A stretch of DNA of 21,520 bases from NCBI GenBank assembly GCA_044236545.1, contig JBIIGI010000044.1, forward strand, positions 1 to 21,520, in the 5' to 3' direction. The position numbers and the translations under genes are program-made. How positions within the stretch are numbered: the first letter of the stretch is position 1; every line of letters begins with the position of its first letter. The notes under the pieces are model-generated. The model was not told the DNA's origin, did no database searches, and worked only from the letters and a program-made list of their open reading frames with translations. Below, in pieces: positions 15,801 to 21,520 of this stretch. Source of the DNA: UBA6821 sp044236545 (GTDB lineage Bacteria; Verrucomicrobiota; Verrucomicrobiia; Chthoniobacterales; UBA6821).

Positions 15801-16472
15801 CTCATCAAGTACGAGGAGATGAACCGCAACCTCGACTTCATTCACGCGATCCACGAGTGGTTCGTCCGTCATCCCGACACCGCGATGGAGCCGAGAAGCG
15901 ACCTGCAGGTGCCGTTCATCTGCGAGTTCATGCCGATGCGCTGGTCCTACGAGGGCATTGTCTATGCCCAGGCGAAGCTGAACCCGCTGGCCCTGCGGCA
16001 GGCCCGCATCCAGAACCGGATCAACCAGCTTGCCGCCCTGAAAAAGCCCACCGAAGCCCAGGAGGAGCGGCTCGACGACCTCAAGGAACTGCTCGCCATC
16101 CTCAGCGGTTTGGAGGCCGTTTCCCCGCGGGATCTGGACCGTCGGATGGCCCGGATCGACGGGGTGATCGCCGGCGGCCCGTTCAAGCGGGAGGAACTCG
16201 TGTCGAGGCAGGGAGGCGTCACGGCCGAGCAACTGTTCACCAACCAGAAGGTCCTTGATCTGGTGGCCAAGGCCGAAATGGAGCAGGCGGACTACCGGGA
16301 CAGTCGTCATCCGAATGTCTTTTTCGGGCCGGTAAAGTACTATTTCGGAATGAGGATCCCGCTGCTCTGGTTCAATGCCGGGGTGATGGTCCTCTCGAGC
16401 TGGATGCTCTTCACGCTCCTTTTCTTCATCCTCAGGCGCCAGATTCGACTGACCTTCTCGCCCCGGAAGTAA
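12804..16472 (+). CDS. Large TerB-like / FHA-like / ABCG-type ABC transporter fusion
   Basis: 1222-residue single-chain half-transporter of ABCG (White) layout: nucleotide-binding domain before the membrane domain. Residues about 60-190 (PNLLPTLIRVLAAFTRVDGEM...) resemble the helical TerB-like domain. Residues about 200-475 are beta-rich, ending GIPVRGAMDLVDGDAIRIDAG, which looks like an FHA-type fold. The ABC domain has Walker A GASGCGKS (about 511-518), Q-loop PQYEAF (about 556), signature LSGGE (about 617), Walker B VYLFDEPTSGL and the H-loop in VTIHQPTS. The membrane part (from about 830) has some six hydrophobic segments with a long soluble, charged loop before the last. A CQAC pair lies after the NBD. 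ATG 12804 is a judgement: 12693 and 12762 are in frame, but the residues they add look non-coding. No Shine-Dalgarno is clear. Divergent from marR-tolC; substrate unknown. Confidence 0.85.
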   Translation: MDPTGPLPEQENAVSSAPGMLPDEKRRSVRLIDSVLRGASRFQHSVAKRWRRLLRKPRTIIESPNLLPTLIRVLAAFTRVDGEMLEEEIDSSLGFLRYDYPEAVYSELRKLFRQALEQQQDLGAMAAKLSQEMSDDRKILLGVQLYDLIARSGMKPEQIAAYHDFMGRLGMAAQAIDIVYQLNANEQADPDFFHDGVSPLEALSFGDPERCDVALRGFVPEERLLAYRHQDLIILKNLSTRSLIVQGRLLKPGEFCRIYPGQRVLVGEQVITSQDLVFYFNAKRNVTLPHIFVAINNEEVRLEKTRGRDSDLEIAFGLKVRVTALQDLRATLRETPLRKGVSVEAQLQDRILFRDGGELDLGELKRRVGAFGGRFVLKGSKTEYIASNNPSRLDDDDILLSPGIGGEVTLRITCDYKEKKGRVEVLQADRPIVVRGIPVRGAMDLVDGDAIRIDAGQVLRCNFADRIVEEERNIIRSLDIRDLACRFRNGDTALDNLSFGVERGEMVCVMGASGCGKSTLLRALAGQFQPVAGEVLLNQRSLYAHLDPLLQYITYIPQYEAFDEQLTIEENLSFAAAIRAPHLSRRERQRRIDSKMAELGLNERRKEVVGGSQRKVLSGGERKRLNIGLDMVSTADVYLFDEPTSGLSSKDSEHVIEIIRGMAHNKIVLVTIHQPTSKIFQMFQKALLLDKGGRLVFFGTPTEMLSYFAEAEHEQLFGTELGGCQACGTTRPEFVFDVLETPLRDLGGDIIYEENNRGQLVPARRFSPEYWRDKFEAYRLMREVQQPASSRTPVSGDSDRRRGLPQQLTGWDAFRWREEVGQFLVLLQRSFISKMRNRANLLTTLVEAPLLAFLIGAVLRYSEGTVYDFASSFHIPTYLFLSLVVAMFLGLTNSVDDIIRDRPVLLRERNLNVRISYYLLAKAITLGLFAVAQCALFTLIGNWMVAVRGFYWVEFTAMFLTAFSGIAIGLTISSLAREGKTAVNIIPVVLIPQIILGGALIKYEEMNRNLDFIHAIHEWFVRHPDTAMEPRSDLQVPFICEFMPMRWSYEGIVYAQAKLNPLALRQARIQNRINQLAALKKPTEAQEERLDDLKELLAILSGLEAVSPRDLDRRMARIDGVIAGGPFKREELVSRQGGVTAEQLFTNQKVLDLVAKAEMEQADYRDSRHPNVFFGPVKYYFGMRIPLLWFNAGVMVLSSWMLFTLLFFILRRQIRLTFSPRK

Positions 16473-16484
16473 GGGGTTCCCAGA

Positions 16485-16682
16485 TTAACCCGGATTTTGC
16501 AATCGAGCCATGACAACAGATCTGGATGATTCACCCGGATGGCGCGAGTAGATCGGGTTAAAAAGTTGAAGTGTTAAAAGGGTTAAACCCGGATTTTGCA
16601 TGAGAGCGGCGTTGACAGGTTTGAGCGTTTCACCCGGATGGTGAGTCCCTGAAGGGTTAAAAGCGTTACACCGTTAAAAGGT
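16485..16682. repeat. 99-bp tandem repeat, two copies
   Basis: Copy A (16485-16583) and copy B (16584-16682) share blocks at exactly 99-bp offset: ACCCGGATTTTGC at 16488 and 16587, CACCCGGATGG at 16532 and 16631, GGGTTAAAA at 16555 and 16654. Sequence between blocks has diverged, so the duplication is old or the blocks are under constraint. No coding potential. It begins 12 bp after the exporter stop. Confidence 0.75.
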
Positions 16683-16720
16683 TAAAAGGGGGCTGAAGTC
16701 CGAGGCCGAATTGAACTCAT

Positions 16721-16890
16721 GCAGGCATCTTTTGACGGCGTTTTCCCTGACACGCCCGTTTTGAATCTCGGGTCAGGGCTCTCCAGGATCCACGTTGACG
16801 CCACTTGCCTCCCGGCAAGCGGTGGCGCCCTTCGGGTCCTCCCGCAGTCGCGGGACTGGATCTTACGCGGCTCTTCCCAGAGCCTTGGTT
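16721..16890 (-). ncRNA. Structured repeated element, copy 2 (possible HEARO/omega-RNA-like)
   Basis: Read on the minus strand from 16890: AACCAA; hairpin GGCTCT/AGAGCC with GGGA loop (16884-16869); GCGTAAGA; hairpin TCCCGC/GCGGGA with loop GACT (16855-16840); CCCGAAGGG (16836-16828); long stem GCCA/TGGC plus CTTGCC/GGCAAG capped by GGGA (16826-16800); TCAA (16798-16795). Each block matches copy 1 at 6658-6746 in order and mostly in length; the stems are kept while bases change in compensating pairs. Downstream are a stem CCCTGA/TCAGGG (16778-16745) absent from copy 1, then TCAAAAGA (16735-16728) and ATGA (16720-16717), as in copy 1. The GCATC/GATGC hairpin of copy 1 is missing. Sequence upstream of AACCAA is unlike copy 1. 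No associated protein gene. Confidence 0.6.
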
Positions 16891-17247
16891 GTAACATTTT
16901 CACTTTTTAACTTTGTTAACGCGGCCTCCTATTATTTCAGGAATTCCCAATGCAAATTCCGGGTTAAAAGCGTTGAAGGGTTGAAACGTCACAACGTGCT
17001 GACAGCAGGCACTCATTCCACTCTCCGAGCGGAGCCATGTTCAGCAAACTTCTTGATGGTGCCTTCTCGAATTCAGGTTCAGGGGTTTCCGGATGCACCT
17101 TGTAACCTTGTAACGTTTCTAACCATTTTAACTCCCCTTTCCCGGATCATCCCTTTGGCAACGCCGGCACGGGATGGCAAATCGCCCCGGCCCGAACCAA
17201 CAAATCAACTTTTCACCCCGCCGGCTCCGCCGCATACTGCAGGCACG
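16891..17247. other. Non-coding gap upstream of ilvE with scattered inverted repeat copies
   Basis: No gene is convincing here. It holds an inverted copy of the tandem-repeat head, GCAAATTCCGGGT at 16952-16964 (one mismatch to the reverse complement of ACCCGGATTTTGC), a tandem CTTGTAAC pair (17099-17114), and an arm at 17098-17132 whose reverse complement matches 16656-16689 at roughly 27 of 35 positions. The promoter for ilvE-mcsA-mcsB-clpC is probably in this gap but no convincing -35/-10 pair or CIRCE heat-shock operator was seen. Confidence 0.5.
16951..16970 (-). repeat. Inverted copy of the tandem-repeat head
   Basis: Sequence here reads, on the minus strand, CTTTTAACCCGGAATTTGCA, against TTAACCCGGATTTTGC at 16485 in the tandem repeat. 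With the tandem copies it brackets the structured element (copy 2) in opposite orientations. Confidence 0.6.
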
Positions 17248-18117
17248 ATGCAGATCTATATCGACGGCGCTTTTTATCCTGAATCCGAGGCGAAGGTTTC
17301 GGTCTTCGATCACGGCCTTCTCTACGGGGACGGTGTCTTCGAGGGCATCCGCTTTTACAACGGCAAGGTCTTCCGCCTGGAGGAGCACATCGAGCGTCTC
17401 TACAAGTCGGCCGCCGCCATCTGCATGGTGGTCCCGCTCGACCGCAAGGAGATGACTGAGGCGCTGCTCGAGACGATCCGCCGCAACGAACTCCAGGACG
17501 GCTACATCCGCCTCGTCGTGACGCGCGGCAAGGGGAACCTCGGCCTGAGTCCGGAGCATTGCCCGAAGCCGACCGTCATCATCATCGCGGCGAAGATCAC
17601 ACTCTATCCCGCGGAGAGCTACGAAAAGGGTCTCAAGGTCGTCACCTGCTCGACCCGCCGCATCGCCCACGGTGCGCTCAGCCCGATGGTGAAGTCGCTC
17701 AACTACCTCAACAACATCATGGCCAAGATCGAGGCCACCCACGCCGGAGCCGGCGAGGGACTGATGCTCAACGAGCAGGGACTGGTGGCCGAGTGCACGG
17801 GTGACAACATCTTCCTGGTCACGGACGGAGCCATCACCACCCCGCCGATCTCTTCCGGCGCGCTTGCCGGCGTGACCCGGGCCGTCGCGATCCAGATCGC
17901 CGACGAGCTGGGACTCGAGGTTTCCGAGCCGCAGATGACCCGCTATGACATCTACACGGCCGACGAGTGCTTCCTGACCGGCACCGCCGCGGAGATCATC
18001 CCGGCCGTGGAACTCGACAAGCGCCCGATCGGTGACGGCAAGCCCGGACCCGTGACGCGCCGTCTGATCGCCCGTTTCCGCGAGTTGACACAGACGGAGG
18101 GCACGCCGATCTATTAA
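17248..18117 (+). CDS. ilvE: Branched-chain amino acid aminotransferase (class IV PLP fold)
   Basis: 289-residue fold-type IV PLP aminotransferase, last step of valine, leucine and isoleucine synthesis (transfer of the amino group from glutamate to the 2-keto acid), cytoplasmic. Visible: MQIYIDGAFYPESEAKVSVFDHG start, GLLYGDGVFEGIRFYNGKVFRLEEH (23-47), the PLP-binding lysine K149 in PMVKSLNYLNN, E182 in AECTGDNIFL, and the phosphate-binding GTAAEI near 265. This is the short IlvE type. ATG 17248 begins the conserved N-terminus; the frame is open further upstream but that part is repeat-derived gap sequence. D-amino-acid aminotransferase or aminodeoxychorismate lyase are related alternatives; the YGDGVFEGIR motif favours IlvE. 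mcsA starts 20 bp downstream, so it is probably the first gene of ilvE-mcsA-mcsB-clpC. Confidence 0.9.
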   Translation: MQIYIDGAFYPESEAKVSVFDHGLLYGDGVFEGIRFYNGKVFRLEEHIERLYKSAAAICMVVPLDRKEMTEALLETIRRNELQDGYIRLVVTRGKGNLGLSPEHCPKPTVIIIAAKITLYPAESYEKGLKVVTCSTRRIAHGALSPMVKSLNYLNNIMAKIEATHAGAGEGLMLNEQGLVAECTGDNIFLVTDGAITTPPISSGALAGVTRAVAIQIADELGLEVSEPQMTRYDIYTADECFLTGTAAEIIPAVELDKRPIGDGKPGPVTRRLIARFRELTQTEGTPIY

Positions 18118-18137
18118 GTCCAACACCCTGCACACCC

Positions 18138-18728
18138 ATGTTCTGCGATGTCTGTAAAACCAAGGAAGCCACCGTCTTCCTGACCCAGATCGTGGAGGGC
18201 AAGATGCAGAAGGTGAATCTTTGCGAGGGATGCTCGAGGGAGAAGGGGGTCAACGACCCGACCGGCTTCGCCCTCGCCGACCTGTTGCTCGGCCTGGGTG
18301 CCGCCCAGGAGATCGAGAAGAACCCCGCCGGCGCCCGCTGTCCGGTCTGCGGGTTCTCGCAGGCTGATTTCAAGAAGACCGGGCGCCTCGGTTGCAGCGC
18401 CTGCTACGATGCCTTCGCCGAGGGGCTCTCCGGCATGCTCAGGAACATGCACCGCGGCATCATCCACACGGGTAAGGTGCCGGCAAGGCTGGAGGAGGCA
18501 CGCCGCAGGAACAGGGAGTTCGCGGCGCTGCAGGCCAGCCTGGAGAAGGCCGTCGCCTCCGAGCAGTTCGAGGAGGCCGCCACCATCCGTGACAGCATCC
18601 GTCTTCTCGAGTCCGATACCGCGAAGGGAAGTGTGGATGGCGTCGCGCCGGTGACGAGGCCGGCCCCGCATCCGGAACCCGCCGTGATCAAGGAGAAGCC
18701 CCCCTCCAAGCCCCGAAAGAAGGAATGA
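18138..18728 (+). CDS. mcsA: McsA, zinc-finger activator of protein arginine kinase
   Basis: 196-residue protein with four CxxC pairs (C3/C6, C29/C32, C68/C71, C86/C89) that should bind two zinc ions, and a C-terminal UVR motif (about residues 128-160, LQASLEKAVASEQFEEAATIRDSI) like that in UvrB/UvrC and ClpC. In Firmicutes McsA binds and stimulates McsB. The tail from about 165 is Pro/Lys-rich and probably disordered. The start is fixed by MFCDVC, the standard N-terminus; there is no visible Shine-Dalgarno. It overlaps mcsB by 4 nt (ATGA at 18725), indicating translational coupling. In Bacillus the gene follows ctsR; here ilvE takes that place. Confidence 0.93.
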   Translation: MFCDVCKTKEATVFLTQIVEGKMQKVNLCEGCSREKGVNDPTGFALADLLLGLGAAQEIEKNPAGARCPVCGFSQADFKKTGRLGCSACYDAFAEGLSGMLRNMHRGIIHTGKVPARLEEARRRNREFAALQASLEKAVASEQFEEAATIRDSIRLLESDTAKGSVDGVAPVTRPAPHPEPAVIKEKPPSKPRKKE

Positions 18729-19855
18729 AGCTCTCCCGCATCATCGCCAACACCGGCGAGTGGCTCAGCGGTTCCGGCCCGCACGACCAGATCGTCGTCA
18801 GCAGCCGGGTGCGCCTGGCACGGAACCTCAAGGGGAAGCCTTTTCCGGGATGGGCCAAGAAGGCGGAGCGCGTCGCCGTCCTCGAGGAGATCCGCGGAGC
18901 CGTGGAGCGGCTTCCAGAGATGAGGGAGTCCTTTTCCGAAAAGCTCGAGGATCTGTCCGCGCTGGAGAAGCAGGTTCTGGTCGAGCGGCACCTGATCAGC
19001 CGCGAGCACGCGGCCAAGGGGGCGGGGAGCGCCGTCGTGATGAACACCTCCCAGACCCTGAGCTTCATGATCAACGAGGAGGACCATCTCCGGATGCAGG
19101 CGATCCGCGCGGGACTCCAGCTCGACGAGGTCTTCGCGATGATCAACCAGACCGACAGCGAGCTTGAGGATTCCCTCGATTTCGCGTTCCACGACGAACT
19201 CGGTTACCTCACCGCATGCCCCACCAACGTGGGAACCGGCATGAGGGCCAGCGCCATGCTTCACCTCCCCGGCCTGGTCATCTCGGAGCAGGTCAACAAG
19301 ATCATCAACTCCGTCAACAAGATCGGTCTCGCCGTCCGGGGACTCCACGGCGAGGGGACCGAGGCGATGGGCAACCTCTTCCAGGTCTCCAACCAGACAA
19401 CCCTCGGCGAGGCCGAGGAGGAGATCATCGGCAGGCTCAACAAGGTCATCTTCCAGATCCTTGAGCACGAGCAGAACGCCCGCCAGATCCTCCTCCAGCA
19501 GCGTGCCGAGACCCTTCTGGACCAGATCGGCCGCGCCTACGGCATCCTCTGTCACGCCCATTCGATCACCTCCAAGGAGGCCCTTAACCTGCTCTCCTTC
19601 ATCAAGATGGGTGTCGATCTCGGCCTCTTCCCGAGCCGGAGCCGGCTTCAGGTCGACGAACTCTTCATTGAAACCCAGCCCGCCCATCTCCAAAAAGGCC
19701 TCCAGGCGACAAAATTGGGGGCCGAGGAACGCGATTCCTTGCGCGCGGCACTGATCCGGTCAAAGTTGAAGATGATGCCGGAGCCTGAAATCGGGAAAAT
19801 CCCGACGACCGGATCCCGGCCGACATCAGACACGACACCCAGCGAGGAACCATGA
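18725..19855 (+). CDS. mcsB: Protein arginine kinase McsB
   Basis: 376-residue phosphagen-kinase-fold enzyme that phosphorylates arginine residues in proteins, marking them for the ClpC protease. Visible: VVSSRVRLARN (24-34), nucleotide/phosphate-binding arginines; the NEEDHLR loop (117-123); ACPTNVGTGMRAS (164-176) with the conserved Cys165 and nucleotide-site loop; RGLHGEGTEAMGNLFQVSNQTTLGE (205-229). The C-terminal RDSLRA at 336-341 fits the RDxxRA motif known to form an allosteric phosphoarginine pocket in Bacillus-type McsB, which is absent from true metabolite arginine/creatine kinases, so protein kinase function is favoured. Slightly longer than Firmicute McsB because of a Thr/Ser/Pro tail. 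Overlaps mcsA by ATGA and touches clpC at TGATG. Confidence 0.95.
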   Translation: MKLSRIIANTGEWLSGSGPHDQIVVSSRVRLARNLKGKPFPGWAKKAERVAVLEEIRGAVERLPEMRESFSEKLEDLSALEKQVLVERHLISREHAAKGAGSAVVMNTSQTLSFMINEEDHLRMQAIRAGLQLDEVFAMINQTDSELEDSLDFAFHDELGYLTACPTNVGTGMRASAMLHLPGLVISEQVNKIINSVNKIGLAVRGLHGEGTEAMGNLFQVSNQTTLGEAEEEIIGRLNKVIFQILEHEQNARQILLQQRAETLLDQIGRAYGILCHAHSITSKEALNLLSFIKMGVDLGLFPSRSRLQVDELFIETQPAHLQKGLQATKLGAEERDSLRAALIRSKLKMMPEPEIGKIPTTGSRPTSDTTPSEEP

Positions 19856-21520
19856 TGAACAACTTCACACCACGTGCCCAACAGGTTCTGGCCCTTGCCC
19901 GCAAGGAGGCCGACCGGTTCAACCACACCTATGTCGGAACCGAGCATCTGCTGCTCGGCCTGATCAAGTTGGGTCAGGGAGTCGCGGTGAACGTGCTCCA
20001 GAAAATGGGACTCGATCTGGAGACTGTCCGCCACGAGGTCGAGAAGCAGGTCGGCTCCGGACCCGAGAGCAAGATGTCCGGGAATATTCCCTACACGCCG
20101 CGCGTCAAGAAGGTCCTCGCCCTTGCCGGCAAGGAGGCCAAGGCCCTCCAGCACTCCTACGTAGGCACCGAGCACATCCTGCTCGGTCTTCTCCGGGAGG
20201 GGGAGGGGGTTGCGGCCCGCGTGCTCAAAAACCTCGAGATCGACCTCGACCGCACGCGCAACGAGGTCCTCAAGGAACTCGACCCCAACTTCACCCCATC
20301 CGAGGAAGTGGAGGAGGGGGATGCGGAGGGAGAGGAAGTCGCCTCGGGCGGTTCCCCGTCACGCAAGGAGACCAAGACTCCGGCGCTCAAGGCCTTTGGC
20401 AGGGATCTCACCGAACTGGCCCGCAAGGACGAGCTTGACCCTGTCATCGGACGCGCCGAGGAGATCGAACGCGTCATCCAGATTCTCTGCCGCCGCAGCA
20501 AGAACAACCCCGTCCTCATCGGCGAGGCGGGTGTCGGCAAGACGGCCATTGCGGAGGGTCTCGCGCAGGAGATCGTCTCCGGCAACGTCCCGGAGATCCT
20601 CGCGGAGAAGAGGGTCATCACCCTCGACCTCGCCCTCATGGTTGCCGGCACCAAATACCGCGGCCAGTTCGAGGAGCGGATCAAGGCGGTGATGGACGAA
20701 ATCCGCAGGAACAAGAACATCATCCTCTTCATCGACGAACTCCACACGATCGTCGGCGCGGGTTCCGCCGAGGGGGCCATGGACGCCTCCAACATCATCA
20801 AGCCCGCGCTCAGCCGCGGCGAACTCCAGTGCATCGGGGCCACCACGCTCAACGAATACCGCAAGTACATCGAGAAGGACTCGGCCCTCGAGCGCCGCTT
20901 CCAGTCGGTGAAGGTCGAGGCTCCCTCCGTGGAGGACACCATCCTGATCCTCAAGGGGCTCCGTCCCAAGTACGAGGCGCACCACAAGGCCGTCATCAAT
21001 GACGCCGCCCTGGAAGCGGCCGCAAAGCTCTCCGACCGCTACCTCACCGGGCGCTTCCTGCCCGACAAGGCGATCGACGTCATGGACGAGGCCGGATCCC
21101 GCGCCCGCATCGGCGCGATGACCCGCCCGCCCGCCACCAAGGATCTCGAGGCCGGGATCGACCGCATCCGCGGAGAGAAGGAGGCCGCCATCAAGGCCCA
21201 GGATTTCGAGAAAGCCGCCGCCCTTCGCGACACCGAGAAGCAGGCCAAGGAGGATCTCGAGTCGGCGCTCGCCGCATGGAGGAAGAATCGCGACGAGCGC
21301 GAGGTGATCGTCGGAGAGGATGACATCATGCACGTCATCTCCAAGTGGACCGGCGTGCCGCTTCAGCGCATGGAGCAGAAGGAGACCCAGAAGCTTCTCT
21401 CCATGGAGGAGGACCTCAGGAAGCGCGTCATCGGCCAGGACGAGGCGGTCACCGCGATCAGCAAGGCGCTGCGCCGCTCCCGCGCCGACCTCAAGGATCC
21501 GCGCCGGCCGATCGGCTCCT
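19855..21520 (+). CDS. clpC: ATP-dependent Clp protease ATP-binding subunit ClpC, 3' partial
   Basis: Hsp100 unfoldase that feeds substrates, including arginine-phosphorylated proteins, to ClpP. 555 residues are in the window and the frame runs off its end. Two Clp_N repeats (1-75 and 80-150: FTPRAQQVLALARKEA, YTPRVKKVLALAGKEA, each with YVGTEH and LLLGL/ILLGL), an acidic linker, then the first AAA+ domain with Walker A GEAGVGKT (203-210), Walker B ILFIDELHT (near 292), and ERRFQ sensor region. Residues about 432-475 contain the UVR-type middle domain that defines ClpC (EKEAAIKAQDFEKAAALRD). The second AAA+ domain begins at RVIGQDEAV. ATG 19855 is 5 nt after GAGGAA (19844-19849); ATG 19852 is also in frame but only 2 nt away. 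Last visible gene of the mcsAB operon. Confidence 0.95.
   Translation, partial: MNNFTPRAQQVLALARKEADRFNHTYVGTEHLLLGLIKLGQGVAVNVLQKMGLDLETVRHEVEKQVGSGPESKMSGNIPYTPRVKKVLALAGKEAKALQHSYVGTEHILLGLLREGEGVAARVLKNLEIDLDRTRNEVLKELDPNFTPSEEVEEGDAEGEEVASGGSPSRKETKTPALKAFGRDLTELARKDELDPVIGRAEEIERVIQILCRRSKNNPVLIGEAGVGKTAIAEGLAQEIVSGNVPEILAEKRVITLDLALMVAGTKYRGQFEERIKAVMDEIRRNKNIILFIDELHTIVGAGSAEGAMDASNIIKPALSRGELQCIGATTLNEYRKYIEKDSALERRFQSVKVEAPSVEDTILILKGLRPKYEAHHKAVINDAALEAAAKLSDRYLTGRFLPDKAIDVMDEAGSRARIGAMTRPPATKDLEAGIDRIRGEKEAAIKAQDFEKAAALRDTEKQAKEDLESALAAWRKNRDEREVIVGEDDIMHVISKWTGVPLQRMEQKETQKLLSMEEDLRKRVIGQDEAVTAISKALRRSRADLKDPRRPIGS

Noticed and set aside
16795..17247. In-frame N-terminal extension of ilvE
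   Set aside because: The extra residues derive from the structured element and repeat sequence and lack similarity to the aminotransferase; MQIYIDG at 17248 is the normal start.
16921..17247. CIRCE or CtsR heat-shock operator upstream of the ilvE-clpC run
   Set aside because: A CACTC string at about 17010 lacks the inverted GAGTG partner at the required spacing; no heptad CtsR repeat seen.
1..21520. CRISPR arrays, tRNA or rRNA genes, complete insertion sequences
   Set aside because: No regularly spaced repeats with unique spacers, no cloverleaf, no rRNA blocks and no transposase frame were recognised.

Overview
The window looks like a high-GC (roughly 60%) Gram-negative chromosome, most probably from the PVC superphylum and plausibly Verrucomicrobiota. 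The pointers are an orphan prepilin with the 'AFTLIELLVVI' head, outer-membrane genes (TolC, AsmA-like), and an mcsA-mcsB-clpC cluster with no ctsR in a clearly diderm setting. Many genes lack a clear Shine-Dalgarno and are joined by 4-nt ATGA/TTGA overlaps. The lineage is inferred from gene content, not computed.

Layout, left to right. (1) 3-1553: 3' part of a long-chain acyl-CoA synthetase. (2) 1629-2189: a lone, AT-richer prepilin followed by a strong intrinsic terminator. (3) 2280-4076: ilvB, ending in a perfect hairpin and followed by a small inverted-repeat element. (4) 4227-6470: priA. (5) 6471-6923: a 450-bp gap full of RNA-like hairpins. (6) 6924-9395: an AsmA-like envelope protein. 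(7) Minus strand, 12612 to 9459: a tightly overlapped marR-tolC-pgeF operon. (8) 12804-16472: a very large TerB-like/FHA-like/ABCG-type exporter, divergent from marR with a palindromic candidate operator between them. (9) 16473-17247: a 775-bp gap holding a 99-bp tandem repeat, inverted copies of parts of it, and a second copy of the structured element on the minus strand. (10) 17248-21520: ilvE-mcsA-mcsB-clpC, a close-packed run running off the window.

Functional themes. ilvB and ilvE cover the first and last steps of branched-chain amino acid synthesis but are far apart, and no ilvN/ilvC is seen. mcsA-mcsB-clpC is the protein-arginine phosphorylation and degradation module. The MarR regulator, TolC channel and divergent exporter suggest a locally controlled efflux system, though no periplasmic adaptor is present.

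Most unusual observation. The gaps at about 6658-6845 (+) and 16890-16721 (-) contain the same structured element. Both copies read AACCAA, a 16-nt hairpin with a GGGA loop, GCGGAAGA or GCGTAAGA, a variable hairpin, CCCGAAGGG, and a long GGGA-capped stem in which two base pairs differ by compensatory changes, then TCAA. Both end near CAAAAGA and an ATGA. This is good comparative evidence for a dispersed structured RNA (or hairpin-ended mobile element). The ATGA boundary and GNRA-rich fold suggest an orphan HEARO / IscB omega-RNA-like element without its nuclease gene, but that identity is a hypothesis.
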